A stretch of DNA of 38,223 nt from Microgenomates group bacterium RBG_16_45_19 (GCA_001803415.1 MHDC01000014.1:42703-80925), one strand, 5' to 3'; counted from the stretch's first letter, positions 27,666 to 37,000 are shown. Notes: generated from the letters alone by a model not told the origin. A program made the numbers and translations.

Positions 27666-29687
27666 ACCATAGAACAGTTATAGTTACTGCTGCCGTTCAC
27701 CGGGGCTTCGATTGAAAGCAGGTACCTTGCGGTAACCACTCTCGCAATTAACCTTCCGGCACTGGGCAGGCCTCAGCCCGTATACTTCCTCTTTCGAGTT
27801 TGCACAGACCTGTGTTTTTGTTAAACAGTCCCTCCGCCAACTTTTGCTGTGATCCGGCTTACGCCGGATAGGGCATATTGCGAACGTACGCCCAGCTAAT
27901 TTGCCGAATTCCTTAAGGAAAGTTCTCCCGCTCGCCTGAGTCTACTCGACTCGTCCACCTGTGTCGGTTATCGGTACGGTTATTTATAGATCTGGTCGCG
28001 ACCATTTTCTCGTTTCCATGCGTCACTCAACTTCCCCGGTCAAAGACTAGGGTCGTCATCACGGCTCGGTTAAACATCATGACGGATTTTCCAATCACAA
28101 TTACCTCACCAGCTTTCACCCGGTAACTTCAGCACCAGGCCCAAGTTAGCCTAGAAAGTCCGGCCCCAACTCATAACGATCTACAAACAGGATGGGAATA
28201 TTAACCCATAATCCATCGGCTACGCCTTTGCGGCCTCACCTTAGGGTCGCCTAACCCTGAGTCGACGAACGTTGCTCAGGAACCCTTGGACATACGGCGA
28301 ACTGGATTCTCACCAGCTTCTCGCTACTCATTCCACCATTCTCACTTCTTGCCGCTCCACCATGCCTTACAGCACAGCTTCACTGCAACAAGAACGCTCC
28401 CCTACCCCGCCCCGCATAAATGCGGAGCAGCCATGTCTTCGGTCCTCTGTTTAAGCCTCGTAAATCTTCGGCGCCACTTCCCTCGGCCAGTGAGCTGTTA
28501 CGCTTTCTTTCAAGGATGGCTGCTTCTAAGCCGACCTCCTGGGTGTTTTAGGCAAATGACTTCCTTTCCCACTTAACAGAGAGTTAGAGACCTTAGACGA
28601 TGATCTGGGATGTTTCCCTTTTGCCCGCCAAGCTTAGCCCTGGCGTACTGAGTCCCACGCTGAACCTTACGGTATTCGGAGTTTGATTAGATATCTGCGG
28701 TTACCCACAAAATACCCATCCAGTGCTCTACCCCCGTAGGCAATCACGTGAGCCCATACCTAGATATGTTTCGGGGAGAACCAGCTAGCTCCAGACTCGA
28801 TTGGTATATTGCCGCTATCCACAGCTCATCCAAGCATCTTGCAACATACACTGGTGCGGGCTTCCACCCGCCTTTCGGCGGGCTTCACCCTGGCCATGGA
28901 TAGATCGTCTGGTTTCGGGTCTAATACTGACTACTATGGTCGCCCTATTCAGGCTCGCTTTCACTCCGCCTCCGTGATGACAATCACTTAAGCTTGCAGT
29001 CGGTATTAACTCGGTGGATCATTCTTCAATAGGCACGACATCATCCTGACCTTGCGGCCGGACTCTGTCTGTTTGTTAGCAAGCAGTTTCAGGTACTATT
29101 TCACTGGGTCTCTCACCCTTCTTTTCACCTTTCCCTCACGGTACTCGTTCACTATCGGTCATAGTGTGTATTTAGCCTTGGACCATGGTCGGCCCAGCTT
29201 CCTCCCGGAGTTTGCCGTCTCCGAAAGTACTTAGGAGTCTTTCTAAGGTTGGTTTGAATTTCGTCTACGGGACTATCACCCTCTTTGGTCAGACGTTCCA
29301 GACTATTTGACTATCCTTGCCAATCCTACATTGAAAGTCCTGCAACCCTCAAGGCTTGCGCCTCAAGTTTAGGCTGTTCCCTTTTCGCTCGTCGCTTACT
29401 CAGGGAATCTCATTCGATTTCTTTTCCTCCACTTACTGAGATATTTCAGTTCGGTGGCTTACCCCCCCGGTGTAACACCGGGGTCCGCTGGATTACTCCA
29501 GCAGGGATTCCTCCATTCGGACACCGCCGGCTCATTGCTTCTTAGCAGCTCCCCGACGACTATCGCGGCTATGTACGTCCTTCTTCGGCACACTATGCCA
29601 AGGCATCCACTGCCTGCATTATTAAAGTAGCTTTTTTAAAATTGCATTACAAAAAATAATGGCTCTTCTGATAATGCCTATACAGTT

Positions 29688-29707
29688 TCGTTAAATTGTT
29701 AAGGTGC
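29688..29707 (-). promoter_or_regulatory. boxA-like antitermination site
   Basis: TGCACCTTAACAATTTAACG versus E. coli rrn boxA TGCTCTTTAACAATTTA. Confidence 0.55.
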
Positions 29708-29792
29708 ATCAACACCAAAACCCTATAGTCACTCTCGTCCATCCTCGGGATAACTTCTAATGAGGATTCAGGGACAAGATCGTGCGTTCAAG

Positions 29793-29808
29793 ATGGTTTA
29801 AGGTGCCC
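29793..29808 (-). promoter_or_regulatory. boxA-like repeat
   Basis: GGGCACCTTAAACCAT. Confidence 0.4.
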
Positions 29809-29878
29809 TAATAGCGACTAGCTACTAGAGACTAGCGACTAGAATTTTCTAGTTGCCAATCTCCAGTTGCGAGTTGCC
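29809..29878. repeat. Heptad-repeat hairpin
   Basis: GCGACTA GCTACTA GAGACTA GCGACTA GAATTTT CTAGTTGCCAATCTCCAGTTGCGAGTTGCC. Confidence 0.6.
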
Positions 29879-29884
29879 GCCTTC

Positions 29885-29959
29885 TGGTGGACCCAGTCGG
29901 ACTCGAACCGACGACCTTCTCATTGCAAATGAGACGCGCTACCACTGCGCCATGGGCCC
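29885..29959 (-). tRNA. tRNA-Ala(UGC), CCA encoded
   Basis: GGGCCCATGGCGCAGTGGTAGCGCGTCTCATTTGCAATGAGAAGGTCGTCGGTTCGAGTCCGACTGGGTCCACCA. Confidence 0.95.
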
Positions 29960-29976
29960 TCGGTATTTCGCAGTCT

Positions 29977-29990
29977 TGGTTTAAGGTGCC
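29977..29990 (-). promoter_or_regulatory. boxA-like repeat
   Basis: GGCACCTTAAACCA upstream of tRNA-Ala. Confidence 0.4.
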
Positions 29991-29997
29991 TAAAATC

Positions 29998-30022
29998 AAA
30001 AAACCCCTCAGGTGAGGGGTCT
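29998..30022 (-). terminator. Rho-independent terminator
   Basis: GACCCCTCACCTGAGGGGTTTTTTG on minus strand. Confidence 0.75.
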
Positions 30023-30141
30023 CAGCCTGATAAAATATCTATTTATGAAGAAGGTTGTCGTCCCGAGCCTAAGCCAGGGGCATATATGAAGTAGTTTTTA
30101 TTTTGATGCATAAAAAACAGTTGCGTTTTTAGGCGCTAGCC

Positions 30142-30170
30142 ATCTTACCAAATGCTTCTGGTGCCGTCAA
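30142..30170 (-). promoter_or_regulatory. Sigma70-like promoter TTGACG-17-TAAGAT
   Basis: Exact 17-nt spacer just downstream of the HAD gene, pointing to the rRNA unit. Confidence 0.6.
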
Positions 30171-30174
30171 TAAC

Positions 30175-30828
30175 CTATAAAATTTTCCTCAGCTCCCCCA
30201 CTCGGTCAACCACTTTCCAAGCCACCTTTTCCATTTCCGCTTCATAAGCTGGAGTTTTGACCAATACTCCATGACCGGTATATTCCATCACCGCCCGGTC
30301 GTTACTGCTGTCCCCCACAAACACCGACTTATCTCGACTTCCCCCTACCCGCTTCAAATATGCTTTAAATTGTCTTAGTTTCTTCCCTGCCTGGTCTAAT
30401 TCATACTCCATCCCGATTAAATTATCCCCTTCCCAAAGCAATTTCGTGTTGGGAAAACTATCAGCCACACCTAACCGCCTGGCTATTGTCTTCACATACA
30501 AATCCACCCCACCCGAAATGATTACCACCCGATAGCCTTTCTTTTGTAAATATTGCACGGTTGGCAAAGAGTCAGGATAAATCTGATGTCGCATAAATAA
30601 TTTCGTTAAAAAACTCTTGCGGGCGTTACCACTCGCTTGCCACACTCTTATCAAGGCGTCTTGAGCGGCAGTCAAAGACATTTTCCCTTGCTTTAGCGCC
30701 TCGTATAACCTGATCAGCTCATCCACCGACGCGCCCATGCCCTTGGTCATCATCTGCCACGAGATCGACGGCGTAAACGTCTCATCTATATCAAATCCCA
30801 CCACTTCAAAACGTCTAGACTCCTTCAT
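30175..30828 (-). CDS. HAD-family phosphatase (SerB-like)
   Basis: VVGFDIDETFTPS, VVIISGGVDLYVK, VFVGDSSNDRAVMEYTG. Confidence 0.85.
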   Translation of the reverse strand: MKESRRFEVVGFDIDETFTPSISWQMMTKGMGASVDELIRLYEALKQGKMSLTAAQDALIRVWQASGNARKSFLTKLFMRHQIYPDSLPTVQYLQKKGYRVVIISGGVDLYVKTIARRLGVADSFPNTKLLWEGDNLIGMEYELDQAGKKLRQFKAYLKRVGGSRDKSVFVGDSSNDRAVMEYTGHGVLVKTPAYEAEMEKVAWKVVDRVGELRKIL

Positions 30829-30836
30829 GAAACGAA

Positions 30837-31238
30837 TTATACAACTACCTTCACTCCCGCCTGCCGGTAAAACTTGTCAAAGCTCAATATTCCATCCAGT
30901 TTCAATTCTTTTACCGCCACTACATTGGCACAATCAATAAAACTGGTGCCTTTCTTGGTTTGTCGACAAAACAATATCCAACTTAACTTCTCTAGTTTAC
31001 TCTCAAAATCAATCTGCTCCAAATTTATCGACCCCATCTTATCTACAAATTCAACGGCCTTTTGCTGACCCAATCGATGACTGATGACCGTAACTACCTC
31101 AAACAATACCAACTTCAATACCAAAAATTTTACCCCCTCCAATCTTAACAATCTGAAAGTGCTTACTGCCCTCTCATAATTTGGATCTAAAGCCGAAAAA
31201 GCCGCAAATAAGGCATCCGAATCAACTAAAACCCTCAT
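30837..31238 (-). CDS. PIN-domain toxin, VapC-like
   Basis: MRVLVDSDALFAAFSALDPNYERA; conserved acidic residues; overlaps antitoxin by 4 bp. Confidence 0.8.
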   Translation of the reverse strand: MRVLVDSDALFAAFSALDPNYERAVSTFRLLRLEGVKFLVLKLVLFEVVTVISHRLGQQKAVEFVDKMGSINLEQIDFESKLEKLSWILFCRQTKKGTSFIDCANVVAVKELKLDGILSFDKFYRQAGVKVVV

Positions 31239-31471
31239 ACGACATGATTTCGATAATAATCGTCAATATCCTCCACCGCGTTTGTCTTTATCGGCCCCTT
31301 ATACGCCCCAAAAAAACCTTCCCCAAACTTAATCTTTTTTCCACCTTTTTCCGCCAACACCCAACTCAACCCTTTTCGGATCACGTGAGACATAGGGATA
31401 TCTTTGAGCCTAGCGTACCGCTTCAACTCGACAAACATCTCATCCGGTAAATATACCTGCATTCTGGTCAT
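31235..31471 (-). CDS. Ribbon-helix-helix antitoxin
   Basis: MTRMQVYLPDEMFVELKRYARLKDIPMSHVIRKGL. Confidence 0.78.
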   Translation of the reverse strand: MTRMQVYLPDEMFVELKRYARLKDIPMSHVIRKGLSWVLAEKGGKKIKFGEGFFGAYKGPIKTNAVEDIDDYYRNHVV

Positions 31472-31496
31472 ACACTATACATCATACACTATACAC
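31469..31496. promoter_or_regulatory. Four tandem heptads at the antitoxin start, candidate operator
   Basis: CATACAC TATACAT CATACAC TATACAC; overlaps the antitoxin ATG. Confidence 0.5.
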
Positions 31497-31558
31497 CCCG
31501 TTTGACATATTCACACACACTAGACTAAGTCCAAACACAATTAACCACAAGGAACATT

Positions 31559-32152
31559 ATGACCGAAGATCAAAATAAACAACCATTTTATGACCAAGAT
31601 GGGCAAATCGCCAATCAGGATACTGCTCAAGAAGTTGCGAATATCGAAAACCTAGGTCAAACCCCCGCTCGCGCTCGTGAAGCCGAACTTAAGCGCCAAC
31701 ACGAAACCAACTTAACCAAAGATGAAGAATTTTACCTTGAAATTATGGCTGGTTTAGTCAAAAAATACCCGCTTGCTTTTACAGAGCGCTTCGATTCACA
31801 AGGGAGGAGTTACCTAATACTAAATAATGGTAGTGGTAAATTAAGAGATACCCTCATCATCTCCCAAGAAGGCGCTATCGTCACTTCAAGCAGACCACAT
31901 TGGATAAGGGATTATGACCTAACTCCAATTCTTAGTTGTAAAACCAACTTCGACACGACGATCAAGCCTATCGCTGGATTAAAAGACGCAAACCTTTTGA
32001 GAGATGTAAAGGGTGGTGTATTTGACCTGAAAGACGAGTCTACCCATTCCGGGCTTAAGCAAGCTCTTGAGGAAGAACAAGGATATCAAGAATCCCATCC
32101 TCAAACCGGAGTAGCTATACCGACAGCCAAGTCCATCTTAGAACGGCTCTAA
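31559..32152 (+). CDS. Hypothetical protein
   Basis: 197 aa, SD AAGGA, upstream TTGACA. Confidence 0.6.
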   Translation: MTEDQNKQPFYDQDGQIANQDTAQEVANIENLGQTPARAREAELKRQHETNLTKDEEFYLEIMAGLVKKYPLAFTERFDSQGRSYLILNNGSGKLRDTLIISQEGAIVTSSRPHWIRDYDLTPILSCKTNFDTTIKPIAGLKDANLLRDVKGGVFDLKDESTHSGLKQALEEEQGYQESHPQTGVAIPTAKSILERL

Positions 32153-32324
32153 ACCTTCCTCATTAAGACTTATTAATTGGTGGACTCTTTACGAAAAAAT
32201 ACGGACTGAGTTTCAAAGGTAGCGCGGCGAGTTGCCCCTACCCACTCGCAGCGCCATCTTCACGCTCGGCTTTCGGCCTCGCTTATGTTTCGCGCGCGCG
32301 ATTTTTGCTCGGCGGAGCCGAGCA

Positions 32325-33089
32325 TTACTTTATTTTTTTGGCAAATACTGGACCCAAAGACCTGGCAGATCCAATATTTTGAATTTGTTCTAATCCCATT
32401 ATTAGTACCATTTTAACAGAAGAAGAACTCCCACTATTATTTTTTCCTATTAAATCCATATTAAATGGTAGTTCATCTTTTGGCACGAATGTCCCCACTC
32501 CTCTTTCGGCAATAACTAATAACTCATTTCGTCGATCAAATGGGAATTGTCCTTGTGCAATTGCTTCCATCCACGTATTTTCAGGTGCATCCCCAACTAT
32601 TTGGGACATGGCATTTCGAAATGCTCGAAATCCTGGAACAGCGAAACGTAACAAGTATCTTGGAGTGACTTTAGTCCAAGCAGGAATTATCATATAGTCT
32701 GGCAAAATATTTCCACATATTGTTTCAAAGTTTCTTATACAAACTCCATTTTCTCTTCTCTCAAAATACAGTTGCTCTTCTATCCACTCTCTAGGGGCTA
32801 TAACCTGAGTCATTACCCCAACTGGTTCACCGCCTTCATAAAGCGCGGTTGCTTGACTTCTTACTTCTTTACTATCAAACGCCAAGCCTTCAAAAACAGG
32901 AGCAAAACCATTTTCCGGTTCAGTTTTTGCTCTATAGTCTACTCCTATTTCTGAAGCTTTTAATTGTTCTACAATATCGAGAAATGTCACAGGAACAACT
33001 CTAAGATTACTGCCGAAACTTACTCTCGTTATTGCGCCATAAATTTTTTGAGCAAGCAGATTATTATCATAGGGTTTAGCTTCGATCAT
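32325..33089 (-). CDS. Hypothetical protein
   Basis: 254 aa; extended -10 TGATATAAT exactly 6 nt before ATG. Confidence 0.65.
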   Translation of the reverse strand: MIEAKPYDNNLLAQKIYGAITRVSFGSNLRVVPVTFLDIVEQLKASEIGVDYRAKTEPENGFAPVFEGLAFDSKEVRSQATALYEGGEPVGVMTQVIAPREWIEEQLYFERRENGVCIRNFETICGNILPDYMIIPAWTKVTPRYLLRFAVPGFRAFRNAMSQIVGDAPENTWMEAIAQGQFPFDRRNELLVIAERGVGTFVPKDELPFNMDLIGKNNSGSSSSVKMVLIMGLEQIQNIGSARSLGPVFAKKIK

Positions 33090-33304
33090 AGTCAGATTAT
33101 ATCAAAAGATAGCTTGAGCAATCGAGTTGGCAACAACCAGAGGGGGCATTTAAGTTATTACAAAGTTCTTTAAAATTTTTGCGTTTTTCTTTTCTCTTTT
33201 ATTTGCGGCGGCTTTTTTGCGTATATAAACAGGGCTTTTCAGCGTTCGCCGCGCCCGCCCCCGCGGCGAGCGCCATCCCCAACGATCCTTTTTCTTCAAA
33301 ACTG

Positions 33305-33376
33305 TGGGCAGGGATGGGATCGAACCATCGACTTCTATCTTATCAGGATAGCGTTCTACCACTGAACTACCTGCCC
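33305..33376 (-). tRNA. tRNA-Ile(GAU), CCA not encoded
   Basis: GGGCAGGTAGTTCAGTGGTAGAACGCTATCCTGATAAGATAGAAGTCGATGGTTCGATCCCATCCCTGCCCA; loop CTGATAA. Confidence 0.93.
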
Positions 33377-33424
33377 GCGCTATCGATACGCCGAAATTCT
33401 ACCACAACTATCCTCCATTTAAAC

Positions 33425-34447
33425 CTAGTCTCCACCGGTCAGACTCATCTGTTCAGCCGTTGTCTTGGGAATAGTTATCCCTAAATGCCCGTAGGCTTTC
33501 TTGGTGACCACTCTCCCTTTGGGCGTCCGCTTCAGCATCCCAATCCGCAACAAAAACGGTTCATAAACATCTTCTATCGTCCCCACATCCTCTGCCGTAC
33601 TGGCCGCCAAAGTGTTTAAGCCCACCGGTCCGCCGTCAAATTTCTCCGCGATCGTCACCAATAGTTTTCTGTCTCCGGCATCCAACCCTAAATCATCCAC
33701 TTCCAACATGGCCAAAGCCTGCTCCACCTCGCCTCTTTCAATCCGGCCGTCACTCTGGACTTGAGCGTAATCCCGTACTCGTTTTAACAACTTCAACGCC
33801 ACCCGCGCCGTTTTCCGCGAACGCGACGCCAACATTACTGCCGCATCTTGGTCAATCTTTACTTGCAGTTTCACTGCTGCCTGTTGCACAATCCGGGCCA
33901 GTTCGGCATCACTATAAAAATCCAACCGGTAAACCATCCCGAATCGGTCCCTTAACGGGCCAGACAACTTACCCACTTGAGTCGTCGCCCCGATTAAAGT
34001 GAACTTCGGTAAATCCAGGCGTAAAGTCCGTGCTGCTGGCCCCTTACCTAACACCACGTCAATGCAGTAATCCTCCATCGCCGGATAAATCGTTTCCTCA
34101 ACTGTCCGGTTTAAGCGGTGGATCTCATCTACAAACAAAACGTCTCCGGCTTCTAAATTAGTCAAAATCGCCGCCATATCGCCCGCCCGCTCCAAAGCCG
34201 GCCCGCTGGTAATCCGGATATTCACGCCCATTTCCCGGGCAATGATATGGGCTAAAGTTGTTTTCCCCAACCCCGGCGGCCCGTAAAACAAAACGTGCTC
34301 CAAGACCTCTCCTCGTTTCTTGGCTGCCTTAATCGATAACCTCACACTCTGACGCACCTTCTCCTGCCCGATAAACTCCTGCCAACTTTCCGCCCGCAAA
34401 GACTGATACAACTTCTCTTCCTGCTCCTCATTTTCATTCGCTTTCAT
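33425..34447 (-). CDS. ruvB: Holliday junction helicase RuvB
   Basis: [48 protein letters not shown]. Confidence 0.97.
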   Translation of the reverse strand: MKANENEEQEEKLYQSLRAESWQEFIGQEKVRQSVRLSIKAAKKRGEVLEHVLFYGPPGLGKTTLAHIIAREMGVNIRITSGPALERAGDMAAILTNLEAGDVLFVDEIHRLNRTVEETIYPAMEDYCIDVVLGKGPAARTLRLDLPKFTLIGATTQVGKLSGPLRDRFGMVYRLDFYSDAELARIVQQAAVKLQVKIDQDAAVMLASRSRKTARVALKLLKRVRDYAQVQSDGRIERGEVEQALAMLEVDDLGLDAGDRKLLVTIAEKFDGGPVGLNTLAASTAEDVGTIEDVYEPFLLRIGMLKRTPKGRVVTKKAYGHLGITIPKTTAEQMSLTGGD

Positions 34448-34452
34448 AACCT

Positions 34453-35028
34453 TTATCTCCTGGCTTTGCCTAACCGCTTTAATCCCTCCCTGACCTTCTC
34501 TTCATCACTCAAACTGCCTTCAATCTGTCCCAGCACCTGTCTGATTTCTGCCGTTTTAAAGCCAAACTGCCTCAATGCCTGAGTCACATCATCATCCATA
34601 GCCTCACTCTGCAAATCCAGTTCTTTTAACGAACCGATTTTACCTTTCAGATCCACAATAATTCTTTGTGACCCTTTCCGCCCTAGTCCCGGGATCCGAG
34701 TGAAAAAATTCACATCGGCTTGTTGGATCGCCTGCTCTACCGCGGCCGGACTCTGGCTGCCAATAATCGCCAAAGCAATCTTCGGTCCGACCCCGGATAC
34801 GGTCAACAATAACTCAAATAAATCTAATTCTTCCCGATTATCAAAGCCATACAACTCTAAGGCGTCTTCTCGCACGTGGGTATGGATAAATAATTCCACT
34901 TCTTCCTGCAACTTGAGTCCCGTCACTTGTCGCTGACCAACCTTAATCCGATAACCCACGTTGTTGACCGTCAGTAGCACCTCTGACCGCCGTTTATCCT
35001 TCACTTCACCCTTAAGATATCCAATCAT
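34453..35028 (-). CDS. ruvA: Holliday junction protein RuvA
   Basis: [43 protein letters not shown]. Confidence 0.95.
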   Translation of the reverse strand: MIGYLKGEVKDKRRSEVLLTVNNVGYRIKVGQRQVTGLKLQEEVELFIHTHVREDALELYGFDNREELDLFELLLTVSGVGPKIALAIIGSQSPAAVEQAIQQADVNFFTRIPGLGRKGSQRIIVDLKGKIGSLKELDLQSEAMDDDVTQALRQFGFKTAEIRQVLGQIEGSLSDEEKVREGLKRLGKARR

Positions 35029-35104
35029 GGTCGCCCTTTCTCCCCAATCCTACCACACCACCCGAAACTTGCATTTATGCCTGACTTATGGTCATAATGA
35101 TTTA

Positions 35105-35578
35105 ATGCTCAAAACTGCCTTGGTCTTTATCAGCTTTTTTTGGCTGGCGGTCACGACTGCCTCGGCTTCTGGTTTCGTCCTGACGCACATCGGTAATTTA
35201 GATACCGGTGGTCGTCAATATCCTGAATGGTGGTATCAAGGTAACAACCCCACGCTCGCGGGTACCGCCGCTCCCTCGGCCGCAGTCGACGTTACCGTTG
35301 ACAGCTCCAGTCAATCCGTCACTGCTGACGCCTCGGGCAATTGGTCAGCCGCCACGGCCATTACCACCGGCGATCACTCGCTTAGCCTTGTTTCTGGTGG
35401 TAGTACCATCGCCTTCACTCTCCACCTCAATCAAACCATGCCGGCCAACGTCGGCACCCCCTCAGCTGCCACCCAACCGGTCGCTGGTAGCCTCACGCCG
35501 ACACTGGTCATCTTCCTCAGCGGCCTGACCGCTGCTACCCTTGGTCTTCTCTATAAACACCGGCTTGCCCATCATTAA
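35105..35578 (+). CDS. Secreted/membrane protein with Ig-like region
   Basis: Start trimmed to MLKTALVFISFFWLAVTTASA signal peptide; -10 CATAAT exactly 6 nt before ATG. Confidence 0.6.
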   Translation: MLKTALVFISFFWLAVTTASASGFVLTHIGNLDTGGRQYPEWWYQGNNPTLAGTAAPSAAVDVTVDSSSQSVTADASGNWSAATAITTGDHSLSLVSGGSTIAFTLHLNQTMPANVGTPSAATQPVAGSLTPTLVIFLSGLTAATLGLLYKHRLAHH

Positions 35579-35583
35579 ACTCT

Positions 35584-36984
35584 ATGGATCCCGCCGCTCC
35601 CGCTTTTCCCCCGCTCCATCCCACCACCCCTCCACCGCCTGAGACCACTCCGGAGCCAGAGTCACCGCCACCAAAGCCGGCCGCCATCAGCGGTCTCACC
35701 GCGGTCGTCTTGATGTTTAGCTTGGGCTTTTTCGGCTCCATCACCGCTTCTCGCTTCCTGGTCCCCCCGCCGTCTCCCCCGGCTCCCACCGGTCAGCTCT
35801 TGGGTGCAGTGGCTCCGACCGCCGTGCCCACTCCCATCCCCACCCCCGATCCTAATCTCTACCCGGAAACTCTTGACCAACCGTTCTCAGGTACTTTGGC
35901 TTACCTGCTCAATGGTCAAATCTATACCATCAAAGCCGACCGCACCAACCCCCTCCAAATCAGTCAAGATGGTTTGTACAAGAGCCATCTCGTCGCCAGC
36001 CCTGACCAAATCACCCTGGCTTATACCTACCAAGATACCGAAACCAGTGACACTCCCCGGCAAGGCATTAGCCTGGTCAACCGGCAAACCAAAGCGGTGA
36101 CTGAATTAGTTAAACCCCAAAGCGCCACCTACGCTTACCTGGCTTTCTCCGGCAGCGGCCGCTATCTCTCCGCCTGGAATACTAATGGGCAAGAAGCCAT
36201 CGTCATTGACACTCTGACCGCCCAAACCGCCGCCTCCTTCGGTACCGAATCGCAAGGTGGCATTTCCCCCATGGTTTGGCTACCTGGTTCCGAAACCGTT
36301 AGTTTCATTCTGGACAACGAACTGTTTACCCGGGATTTAGCTGATGAAGACCTCTTTTCCCTCGCCTCCAACGTGGTCGCCATTAAATCCACTGCCGACG
36401 ACCAGGACATCCCCTTGCCCCCGGTCTGGTCTGCTGATGGCACTTATGTCGCCTATGTCAAACCCAACGGCCTCTACCTCTTCCATCTCCCCACCGCCAA
36501 GGAAATAGCCGTGCTCACCAGTGACCAAGATTTCGAGCTGGACACTTTGCCCTATCGCGCGCTCGCCTTCAACCAACCGTTAACCCACTTGCTCTACGAA
36601 AGCCCAGCCAACGCTGAAAACCAAACCCTTTATGCTTACTCCGTTGCCGAAATTAAATCGGTCCCGATTGGTGTTTCATCCCCCTCTACCCTGATGGACA
36701 CCGCTACCAACCAAGTCTTAAACCTCATCAACACCAGTGGTGGCAGTCAATTAACTAAGTACTCTTTAACTTCCTGGAGTGAGGCTACTTGCACCGACCA
36801 ACTCCTCAGTTACCCCTTACCCCCTTCCACCTCCCTCCTCAATCCCCTCGATCAAGCTTTAGTCAGTCTGACTCACCAAGGTGACCTCTACACCCTTAAG
36901 TTAGTTGAAACCGAATCCTGCCAAGCTTATGACCTGGTCAAATCTTTAAGCCCTCTGGCTAACCCGATCTGGTTAACCAATTAA
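35584..36984 (+). CDS. TM-anchored TolB/WD-like beta-propeller protein
   Basis: Pro-rich N-terminus, TM, then repeats such as GTLAYLLNGQIYTIKADRTNPLQISQDG. Confidence 0.65.
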   Translation: MDPAAPAFPPLHPTTPPPPETTPEPESPPPKPAAISGLTAVVLMFSLGFFGSITASRFLVPPPSPPAPTGQLLGAVAPTAVPTPIPTPDPNLYPETLDQPFSGTLAYLLNGQIYTIKADRTNPLQISQDGLYKSHLVASPDQITLAYTYQDTETSDTPRQGISLVNRQTKAVTELVKPQSATYAYLAFSGSGRYLSAWNTNGQEAIVIDTLTAQTAASFGTESQGGISPMVWLPGSETVSFILDNELFTRDLADEDLFSLASNVVAIKSTADDQDIPLPPVWSADGTYVAYVKPNGLYLFHLPTAKEIAVLTSDQDFELDTLPYRALAFNQPLTHLLYESPANAENQTLYAYSVAEIKSVPIGVSSPSTLMDTATNQVLNLINTSGGSQLTKYSLTSWSEATCTDQLLSYPLPPSTSLLNPLDQALVSLTHQGDLYTLKLVETESCQAYDLVKSLSPLANPIWLTN

Positions 36985-37000
36985 CCCTTATCGCGCCGCT

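Larger units (their letters stand above)
25258..29634 (-). rRNA. rrl: 23S rRNA interrupted by three introns
   Basis: Conserved 23S blocks throughout; exons ~25258-25500, 25759-25810, 26573-27238 and 27666-29634 sum to a normal 23S length. Confidence 0.95.

Noticed and set aside
28272-29545. Plus-strand ORFs of 60-96 aa
   Set aside because: They are antisense to 23S rRNA with no protein-like features; conserved rRNA explains the sequence.
30001-30035. TPP riboswitch because of GGCUGAGACCCC
   Set aside because: Only the CUGAGA segment is present; the remaining conserved TPP elements are missing.
33150-33362. 70-aa minus ORF across tRNA-Ile
   Set aside because: It overlaps the tRNA and a GC-rich palindrome; spurious.
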